Source of the DNA: Novosphingobium sp.
GTDB taxonomy: Bacteria; Pseudomonadota; Alphaproteobacteria; Sphingomonadales; Sphingomonadaceae
Direction: 5' to 3'
Length of the DNA stretch: 12,607 nucleotides
Assembly (NCBI GenBank): GCA_027490345.1
Contig: JAIXYF010000082.1
Coordinates: 1-12,607 of the forward strand
Positions 1-5,185 of the stretch are shown here, piece by piece (position 1 is the first letter of the stretch; every line of letters begins with the position of its first letter). A program made the position numbers and the translations under genes. The notes under the pieces were generated by a model. The model was not told the DNA's origin and ran no database searches. It saw only the letters and a list, made by a program, of their open reading frames with translations.

Positions 1-833
1 AAGTGCGGCACGGTCATGTAAACCCCGCCCAGATCAAGGATCATCGTCATCGGCAGGATGCCCGCGATGTGGAAGATCGGCAGCGGCGACCACACTTTGT
101 CCTCTGCCGTGCAGAGGTAGCGCTTGCCGAGATTGCGGCTGTTGCCCACTTGCGCGCGGTGCGAAATCAGTGCGCCCTTGGGGTTCGCCGTGGTGCCGCT
201 GGTATAGAGGATCATGGCGATGTCCTCAGGCTCGACATCGTCGATCCGCTGGTCAATCTCAGCGCCCGCCACATCCGCGCCCAGCGCCAGCGCCGCGTCC
301 ACCGGCAGCATCCCGGCGGCGGCGGCGGCATCGAGCGAAATGCCGTCGCGATCCAGCGAAATGATCGTATGGAGCATCGGCGCTTCATCAAGGCTCAGAC
401 CCCGTGCGGCCTGCGCGCCCGCCAGCGAAGGCAGCGCCGCGCGCACGCGTTCGCGGTAATCTAGGCCCTCGGCCACTAGCCCCGCAGTGACCAGCACGAC
501 CAGATCGGCATCGCGCACGAGATAGGCCAGTTCGTGCGACTGATAGCGCGCATTGATCGGCACCGCGACCGCGCCTGCCATGGTAATGCCGTAGAACGCC
601 TCGATGAACTCAGGGCAGGTCGGCATGAACAGCCCGACATGCTGGCCCGGCTGCACGCCCAGCGCGATCAGGGCCGCGGCCCAGCCCCTCGCGGCGGTAT
701 CAAGCCCGGCATAGGTGATGCGCCGATCGGGGAGGACCAGCGCCTCACGCGCGGCAAAGGTCTGCGCCGAAGCGCGGATCATGCCGCCCATGGTGAGAAC
801 GGCAGCGGTTGCGGATGGCGGCTGGTTGGTCAT
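1..833 (-). CDS. Acyl-CoA synthetase (AMP-binding, FadD-like), N-terminal part, runs off window
   Basis: This gene is partial: 277 residues are visible and the C-terminal half lies beyond base 1. It belongs to the ANL superfamily, which activates a carboxylic acid with ATP and joins it to CoA. The reading comes from translating the minus strand from the ATG at 833-831, which follows a GGGGGA ribosome-binding-like stretch. The phosphate-binding loop YTSGTTANPKGA lies at about residues 210-221, and SPLPIFHIAGI follows it, as the family requires. Ala216 sits where most members have Gly in TSGTTGxPKG, a variant also known in some acyl-CoA ligases. The acyl substrate cannot be told because the binding pocket and the C-terminal lid domain are not visible. 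The gene diverges from the TetR gene across 834-1138. The family call is firm; the substrate is unknown. Confidence 0.9.
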   Translation of the reverse strand, partial: MTNQPPSATAAVLTMGGMIRASAQTFAAREALVLPDRRITYAGLDTAARGWAAALIALGVQPGQHVGLFMPTCPEFIEAFYGITMAGAVAVPINARYQSHELAYLVRDADLVVLVTAGLVAEGLDYRERVRAALPSLAGAQAARGLSLDEAPMLHTIISLDRDGISLDAAAAAGMLPVDAALALGADVAGAEIDQRIDDVEPEDIAMILYTSGTTANPKGALISHRAQVGNSRNLGKRYLCTAEDKVWSPLPIFHIAGILPMTMILDLGGVYMTVPH

Positions 834-874
834 GCATCCCCCGGCCCGGCGGGCCTTTTCTTGATCTTGCTCGG

Positions 875-902
875 GAGATACACCGCGCGCTGAAAAAGAC
901 AA
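875..902 (-). promoter_or_regulatory. Predicted promoter of the CoA ligase gene
   Basis: Read on the minus strand, -35 TTGTCT (902-897) and -10 TATCTC (880-875) are separated by 16 bases, with the -10 about 42 bases before the ATG at 833. The match to sigma-70 consensus is moderate. The assignment rests on spacing and on the overlap with the palindrome at 886-925. Confidence 0.4.
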
Positions 903-925
903 TCATATCTGTCTTTTTCAGCGCG
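886..925. promoter_or_regulatory. Perfect 15-bp inverted repeat, probable operator
   Basis: The arms CGCGCTGAAAAAGAC (886-900) and GTCTTTTTCAGCGCG (911-925) are exact reverse complements. One further A-T pair (901/910) leaves an 8-base centre. On the minus strand a TTGTCT (897-902) and a TATCTC (875-880) with a 16-base spacer form a plausible promoter for the CoA ligase. The palindrome covers its -35 element, so a bound repressor would block it. Binding by the adjacent TetR protein is inferred. A terminator is less likely because the repeat lies upstream of both genes. Confidence 0.6.
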
Positions 926-983
926 ATGCGTTACGCCTCTTGGCTGCGCAGCATAAACGTGCGGCGCGCTTGATTCGATGGGC

Positions 984-1000
984 TTTCCCGCGCCGGGAAA
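984..1000. promoter_or_regulatory. 17-bp palindrome TTTCCCG-CGC-CGGGAAA
   Basis: Perfect 7-base arms surround a 3-base centre, upstream of the TetR gene. Size and symmetry suit a dimeric repressor site, possibly for autoregulation. It could also be a chance GC-rich hairpin. Confidence 0.35.
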
Positions 1001-1138
1001 CAGGCCCCGCACCAGACCGGGGAGCGAGTTGTCCCCCGGCCGGTCAATGCGGCGGTTTCATGCGCAGTGAAAACGCATTATGGGCAATAACAATGGCATG
1101 CCGCCACAGGGCATGCAGCGGTTCAGGCAAGCAGACGC

Positions 1139-1798
1139 ATGGCTCTTTCACGCACGCGGGCAGCACGGCCCGCCCCTCGGCCCACTCGTCCGGCAGCGGA
1201 TCGCACGCGCACGCTGCAGGCAGCCAAAGCCGCGCAGACCCGCGCCCGCCTGATCGATGCCACCGTGCGCTGCCTGGTCAAGCACGGCTATGCCAACACC
1301 ACCACGCCCAAGGTGGCCGAAGAAGCCGGCCTTTCGCGCGGGGCTATGGTCCACCATTTCGAGAACGGCTCGGCCCTCATCAAGGCCGCAATCACCGAAC
1401 TTCACGAAAAACGCCTGCGCGCCTTCCGCCGTGCGGCAGACCGGCCCGAACGCGAAGTGACCGATCTTGTCGAGACGTACTGGCGCCAGCTGCAGAAACC
1501 CGCGTTCATCGCCTTCCACGAGCTGGCCGTCGCCGCCCGCACGGATGCCGATCTGGCCTCTATTCTCTCGCCACTGCAGGACGAATTCCGCGAAAAGTTC
1601 AACGCGCAGGCCGAAGCCCTGTTCCCCGAATGGCTCGGCTCGCCCAACTTCGCGCTGGCGATGACGCTCTCGCAGACCATCCTCGAAGGCATGGCGATTT
1701 CGCTGCAGACGGGCGGGATGGAACCGGTGCAGGTGGAGCCCATGCTGCGCCACCTCGAAGCCCAGATCCGCGCCCTCGCCCCCGCATCAAAGGGCTGA
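1139..1798 (+). CDS. TetR/AcrR-family transcriptional regulator
   Basis: This is a 219-residue protein, a normal length for a one-domain TetR repressor. An Arg/Ala/Pro-rich N-terminal tail of about 30 residues precedes the DNA-binding domain. The helix-turn-helix is at about residues 37-80: TRARLIDATVRCLVKHGYA, then TTPKVAEEAGLSRGAMVHHF, where the end of the recognition helix reads GAMVHHF in place of the more common GxlYxHF. The rest is the helical ligand-binding and dimer domain. The ATG at 1139 has only a weak upstream ribosome site (AGGCAAG), so the start is not certain; the HTH is safe under any choice. The gene lies between divergent and downstream catabolic genes, so a role as local repressor that senses the pathway substrate or a CoA ester is a reasonable inference. 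Its effector is unknown. Confidence 0.9.
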   Translation: MALSRTRAARPAPRPTRPAADRTRTLQAAKAAQTRARLIDATVRCLVKHGYANTTTPKVAEEAGLSRGAMVHHFENGSALIKAAITELHEKRLRAFRRAADRPEREVTDLVETYWRQLQKPAFIAFHELAVAARTDADLASILSPLQDEFREKFNAQAEALFPEWLGSPNFALAMTLSQTILEGMAISLQTGGMEPVQVEPMLRHLEAQIRALAPASKG

Positions 1799-1800
1799 TC

Positions 1801-1867
1801 GGCAGCGCATTTGCGCAAGGCACGCAGCCTGCGACAAACCCCCGCGCAGCTTGCGCAAATGGCTGCC
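1801..1867. repeat. Long inverted repeat after the TetR gene, with two TTGCGCAA boxes
   Basis: CATTTGCGCAAG (1808-1819) is the exact reverse complement of CTTGCGCAAATG (1850-1861). Pairing continues outward through GGCAGC/GCTGCC with one bulged base at 1807, giving about 18 base pairs around a 30-base loop. The loop itself holds CGCAG-C-CTGCG (1823-1833). The self-complementary octamer TTGCGCAA occurs in each arm (1811-1818 and 1851-1858), 40 bases apart. No T-run follows, so a simple intrinsic terminator is a poor fit. It may be a paired operator or a transcript-end structure. Confidence 0.5.
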
Positions 1868-1886
1868 GGAAGCCGCGAATCAGAAT

Positions 1887-1924
1887 CAAACCTGTTTGTT
1901 TTTTCTGCGCGGGTGTTCTAGCAC
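1887..1924 (+). promoter_or_regulatory. Probable promoter/operator of the two-SDR operon
   Basis: The AT-rich block CAAACCTGTTTGTTTTTT (1887-1904) contains the small palindrome CAAAC-CT-GTTTG and a -35-like TTGTTT (1896-1901). A weak -10-like TAGCAC (1919-1924) lies 17 bases further on. The block closely matches one at 7749-7766 upstream of the TonB receptor. The promoter is predicted from sequence only. Confidence 0.4.
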
Positions 1925-1955
1925 TGCCGCGACAACCAGATGGGGGGATGAACCG

Positions 1956-2876
1956 TTGAACGCGCCTGACTTGCATGCCCCGCGCAGCTTCCGTCCTGAA
2001 CCCGGCGATCCGGGTCGGCCTAAGCGCGGGCTTGATGAAGCGGCGCTGCGTGAACAGCAGACGATCTTTCGCGAAGACCTGCTGGCCGGGCACACAATCC
2101 TGATCACGGGCGCGGGCAGCGGCATGGGCAAGGCGGCGGCGTTCCTTGCCGCCAAGCTGGGCGCCAACGTGGCGATCTGCGGCCGCACGCGCGAAAAGCT
2201 GGATGCCACGGCCGCGCTCATCAAGGACGAAACCGGCCGCGACATCTTCTTGCGGGAAGCGAATATCCGCGATCCCGAAGCGGTCGAGGCGCTGATCGGC
2301 GCGGTGCACGAACACTTCGGCGGGCTGGATACGCTGGTCAACAACGCGGGCGGCCAGTTCCCGCAGGATGCGATCGATTTCAGCCGGAAGGGCTGGCTGG
2401 CGGTGATTGACACCAATCTTAACGGCACCTGGTGGATGATGCAGGAAGCCGCCAAGCGCTGGCGCGCCGATGGCAAGCCCGGCCATGTGATCAACATCGT
2501 GGCCAATGTCGAACGCGGCATGCCGCAAGCCGCGCACACCTGCGCCGCGCGGGCGGGCGTGATCTACCTTTCGAAGACGGTTGCGACCGAGTGGGCGCCG
2601 CACAACATCCGCGTGAACTGCATCGGCCCCGGCGTGATCGAAACCGAAGGCTTCCGCATGTATCCCGAAGAAGCGCTGGCCCGTTTCCACAACGCCAACC
2701 CACTGAAAATACGGGGCAATGCTTGGGATGTGGCCGAAGCCATCGCCTATCTCGCCAGCCCGGCTGGCCGTTTCATCAACGGCGATCTGATGATCATCGA
2801 TGGCGGGCAGGCGCAGTGGGGCGTGGTCTGGCCCGCGGGTATGCCGGACTATTTCGGAGACAACGGCGCGGCCTGA
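1956..2876 (+). CDS. SDR oxidoreductase, trans-2-enoyl-CoA / 2,4-dienoyl-CoA reductase-like
   Basis: From the TTG at 1956 the protein has 306 residues. This start is chosen because GGGGGGA (1942-1948) sits 7 bases before it and the residues further upstream look non-coding; the upstream in-frame ATG at 1851 falls in the inverted repeat and is unlikely. The Rossmann motif TGAGSGMG is at residues 51-58 and NNAG at 129-132. The classical YxxxK is absent: HTCAARAG (194-201) puts Thr195 and Arg199 where Tyr and Lys normally lie, as in peroxisomal enoyl-CoA reductases of the PECR/DECR type (HSGAARAG in PECR). That points to reduction of a double bond in an acyl-CoA with NADPH and away from a simple alcohol dehydrogenase. 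An N-terminal extension of about 45 residues precedes the fold. It lies 46 bases before the next SDR gene, in a probable operon. Exact substrate unknown. Confidence 0.8.
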   Translation: MNAPDLHAPRSFRPEPGDPGRPKRGLDEAALREQQTIFREDLLAGHTILITGAGSGMGKAAAFLAAKLGANVAICGRTREKLDATAALIKDETGRDIFLREANIRDPEAVEALIGAVHEHFGGLDTLVNNAGGQFPQDAIDFSRKGWLAVIDTNLNGTWWMMQEAAKRWRADGKPGHVINIVANVERGMPQAAHTCAARAGVIYLSKTVATEWAPHNIRVNCIGPGVIETEGFRMYPEEALARFHNANPLKIRGNAWDVAEAIAYLASPAGRFINGDLMIIDGGQAQWGVVWPAGMPDYFGDNGAA

Positions 2877-2910
2877 ACGCCGCGCTGATACTAGCAGGCC
2901 AAAAACGAGC

Positions 2911-2917
2911 AGGAGAG
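2911..2917 (+). promoter_or_regulatory. Ribosome binding site fixing the second SDR start
   Basis: AGGAGAG lies 5 bases before the ATG at 2923. It selects that start over an upstream in-frame ATG at 2800, which would overlap the preceding gene and add 41 residues unlike an SDR. Confidence 0.7.
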
Positions 2918-2922
2918 CGAAT

Positions 2923-3681
2923 ATGGGCCGTCTTGAAGGCAAGGTGGCGCTGGTGACCGGCGGTGGTTCCGGGCTTGGCGCAGCAGACTGTGAGGCGCTC
3001 GCCGCCGAAGGCGCGAAAGTCGTCGTCACCGACGTGAACCTGGCCGCCGCGCAGGCAGTGGCAGACCGGATTGGCGGGGATGCCTTGGCCCTCGCTCTCG
3101 ATGTGGCCGATGAAGCCCAGTGGATTGCGGCCTATGCCGCCATCGAGGAGCGCTTTGGCGGCCTGCATGTGCTGGTCAACAACGCCGGTGTCGTGCTCAG
3201 CGCCGATGTCGAGGATACCAGCCTCGAAAAGTTCCGCTGGGTCAACGCGATCATGATCGACGGCGTGTTCCTCGGCATGAAGCACGCGGTCCCGCTGATG
3301 AACAAGAGCGGCGGCGGCTCGATCATCAATATGTCGTCGGTTGGCGCGCTGCTGGGCTATCCGATCTTCTTTGCCTATTCCGCCGCCAAGGGCGCGGTCC
3401 GTTCGATGACCAAGTCGGTCGCGGTTATGGCGCAGGTCAAGGGCTACAAGATCCGCTGCAATTCGGTTCACCCCGGCGCCATCGAAACGCCGATGGTGCA
3501 GGAAGCCGAAGGCCGAGTGGGCCAGGCCAACGTGATCCCCGAAGGCGTGCTGCCGCATGGCACTGCGGGGCATCCGAAGGACGTGGCTGCACTGGTCGTG
3601 TTTCTCGCCAGCGACGAGAGCCGCTATATCACCGGCGCAGAACTGGTGATCGACAACGGGCTGACGATCCGCCCGTTCTGA
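2923..3681 (+). CDS. Classical SDR-family NAD-dependent alcohol/hydroxysteroid-type dehydrogenase
   Basis: This 252-residue protein has every hallmark of a classical SDR, the cytosolic enzymes that interconvert secondary alcohols and ketones. TGGGSGLG (12-19) binds the dinucleotide and Asp37 at the end of the second strand favours NAD(H) over NADP(H). NNAG is at 86-89, and the catalytic Ser139, Tyr152 and Lys156 (YSAAK) have the spacing seen in 3alpha/20beta-hydroxysteroid dehydrogenase. HPGAIETPM follows at about 183-191. Family members act on steroids, cyclic alcohols and other hydrophobic alcohols, so the substrate is not fixed by the motifs. It is the last gene of the two-SDR unit and ends just before a terminator at 3703-3736. 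Confidence 0.9.
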   Translation: MGRLEGKVALVTGGGSGLGAADCEALAAEGAKVVVTDVNLAAAQAVADRIGGDALALALDVADEAQWIAAYAAIEERFGGLHVLVNNAGVVLSADVEDTSLEKFRWVNAIMIDGVFLGMKHAVPLMNKSGGGSIINMSSVGALLGYPIFFAYSAAKGAVRSMTKSVAVMAQVKGYKIRCNSVHPGAIETPMVQEAEGRVGQANVIPEGVLPHGTAGHPKDVAALVVFLASDESRYITGAELVIDNGLTIRPF

Positions 3682-3702
3682 GGCTGGCAGTCCTGCCAAG
3701 AA

Positions 3703-3736
3703 AAAAGGGCGCGGAGATCACTCTCCGCGCCCTTTT
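3703..3736. terminator. Bidirectional rho-independent terminator between convergent genes
   Basis: GGGCGCGGAGA (3707-3717) pairs exactly with TCTCCGCGCCC (3722-3732) around a 4-base loop, flanked by A-run and T-run (3703-3706 and 3733-3736) that add four pairs. It can serve the SDR operon on the plus strand and the Rieske gene on the minus strand. Confidence 0.9.
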
Positions 3737-3746
3737 CGTTTGTTGA

Positions 3747-5090
3747 TCAGGCCCCCATCATCCGATCGAGCTCGGCATGGAAGTGCCGCAAGCGGCCTTC
3801 CTGTTCGCTCCACAGCGGCCCACGGAAGCCGCGCGAGCGCGCGCCCTTCTGCACCACTGGCAGCAGATCGCTATCCTGATCGAGCACTTCGCCAAGGCAC
3901 GGCGGCTCGCCCAGCGCGGTGTGGATCACATCGGGGCGGGTCCGGCCGGAAAGGTCTACATCCTCGCCCATGCCCATCCATGCCGGCGCAGAATAACCCG
4001 GCGCATCGACATGGCGGTAGAGGATGCAGGTGTCGTAGGTAAACTGGTTGGGATCGCTCGCATGCGGGATGAAGCGGTGAAGGAACACCGCTTCGGGGTG
4101 GCACCCGATCTGCACGTTGGGAAACACAGAATAGACGACGGAATCCGAAAGCTGGCTATCGCTGAACCGCTCATAACGCAGACCCAGCTCGTCCGAGCGC
4201 TTGCGCTTGGCGGCCTGCACCGCGCTGCGCGTCTCGCGCGCGGTGCCCTCGTAATTTTCCGGATCGATGCCCGCATCGCGCAGCATCATCTGGATGCCGG
4301 GATTGACGCTTTCCTGATCGGCAAAGCGCGGGCTGGGCTGCGCAAACGGCACAAACTGGCGGCTGAGACCGCCCGGCCACAGATCGATCTGGGTGCGGTC
4401 GTCCATCAGGCACTGCGTCTGCGGGTGCACGGCGTGGAGGTGATAGATCTCGGCAAAGGCATCCACCCCGCCCTTCCAGTTCGAGCCCCAATCCGACCGG
4501 CGGTGCTGCACCACATACATCTGGTCGATCTCGTAGAGCTCAAGCTGCGGCAGGATCGGCCCAAGGAATTCGGCCAGCGGCTGGATATCCGGGTCCATCG
4601 CAATGAACACCAACCCCGCCGCCACTTCGCAGCGCACCGAGGAAAGATCGGTGCCGTGGCACAGCACTTCGGGCCGGAACGTTTCGGCGTCGGTCACTTT
4701 GGTGCACGTGCCATCGAGCGCGAACTGCCACGAATGGAACGGGCAGGTGAACTGGCCGACCGAGCCCAGATCCGCCTCGACCAGCTGGCTGCCGCGATGC
4801 GGACACACGTTGTAGTGCGCCTTTACCGAGCCATCTTCATCGCGGACCACCAGGAAGCTTTCCGGTCCGATATCGAACTTCATGAAATCGCCCGGCTCGG
4901 GAATGTCCGAGGCTGGCCCGGCCAGCAGCCAGCTTTTCGCGAAGACCTTGTCCCATTCCTCGGCCGCATAGGCGGAGCTGACATAGCGATCCGGCGAGGG
5001 CCGCCCGGTGCCGTTGTCGATCCGCGGAGCGCGCGCATCGAAGGGGAAGCGCTTGCCGGTGTGAATGTCCCAGAGATCCAAGGCGTTCAT
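3747..5090 (-). CDS. Rieske non-haem iron oxygenase, alpha (catalytic) subunit
   Basis: This 447-residue protein is an aromatic-ring-hydroxylating-type oxygenase. The Rieske [2Fe-2S] centre is formed by Cys96-x-His98 and Cys116-x2-His119 (CPHRG and CPFHSW). The mononuclear iron site reads DAFAEIYHLHAVHP at 210-223, giving His217 and His222 as ligands; Asp406 near the C-terminus (DSDLLPVVQKG) is the likely carboxylate ligand. Glu214 stands where naphthalene dioxygenase has its bridging Asp, as in some Rieske monooxygenases. Family knowledge says these enzymes add one or two oxygen atoms to a substrate and need a reductase, often with a ferredoxin; neither is in the window, nor is a beta subunit. 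The start ATG at 5090 has a modest GGGA site 7 bases upstream. It follows the TonB receptor gene by 95 bases on the same strand. Substrate not identifiable. Confidence 0.92.
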   Translation of the reverse strand: MNALDLWDIHTGKRFPFDARAPRIDNGTGRPSPDRYVSSAYAAEEWDKVFAKSWLLAGPASDIPEPGDFMKFDIGPESFLVVRDEDGSVKAHYNVCPHRGSQLVEADLGSVGQFTCPFHSWQFALDGTCTKVTDAETFRPEVLCHGTDLSSVRCEVAAGLVFIAMDPDIQPLAEFLGPILPQLELYEIDQMYVVQHRRSDWGSNWKGGVDAFAEIYHLHAVHPQTQCLMDDRTQIDLWPGGLSRQFVPFAQPSPRFADQESVNPGIQMMLRDAGIDPENYEGTARETRSAVQAAKRKRSDELGLRYERFSDSQLSDSVVYSVFPNVQIGCHPEAVFLHRFIPHASDPNQFTYDTCILYRHVDAPGYSAPAWMGMGEDVDLSGRTRPDVIHTALGEPPCLGEVLDQDSDLLPVVQKGARSRGFRGPLWSEQEGRLRHFHAELDRMMGA

Positions 5091-5109
5091 TGTCGTTCCC
5101 GATCATGAG

Positions 5110-5149
5110 TGCGGGCTGCCGCAGGGTTTTAGCCCCATGGCAGCCCGCA
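5110..5149. repeat. Hairpin between receptor and oxygenase genes
   Basis: GCGGGCTGCC (5111-5120) and GGCAGCCCGC (5139-5148) are exact reverse complements, with one extra T-A pair outside and an 18-base loop that contains a further GGG/CCC pairing. It lies 20 bases before the Rieske start codon and lacks a T-run on the minus strand. A role in transcript processing or partial attenuation between the two genes is possible. Confidence 0.5.
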
Positions 5150-5185
5150 GGCTTTCAGTGCTGTTTGCAGCCAAGTGGCCCCATA

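Larger units (their letters stand above)
834..1138. promoter_or_regulatory. Divergent intergenic region between CoA ligase and TetR regulator
   Basis: This 305-base spacer has no convincing gene. It holds two separate palindromes (886-925 and 984-1000), a GC-rich imperfect hairpin at 1015-1045 with outer arms GACCGG/CCGGTC, and two GCATGC boxes near 1096 and 1112. Its position between divergently transcribed genes, one of them a regulator, is typical for operators. Open frames that cross it have no recognisable product. Confidence 0.6.

Noticed and set aside
3..893. Several short plus-strand frames in 3-893
   Set aside because: They lie opposite the CoA ligase, whose minus-strand translation gives the full AMP-binding loop.
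940..1959. 339-codon plus-strand frame over the TetR gene
   Set aside because: It is out of frame with the clear helix-turn-helix protein at 1139-1798 and runs through the inverted repeat and promoter region.
1599..3029. 476-codon minus-strand frame spanning the TetR end and both SDR starts
   Set aside because: It crosses two real genes and a promoter region, and its sequence resembles no protein family.
3777..5108. 443-codon plus-strand frame opposite the Rieske gene
   Set aside because: It is a His/Arg-rich shadow of the minus-strand gene, which has both iron-site motifs.
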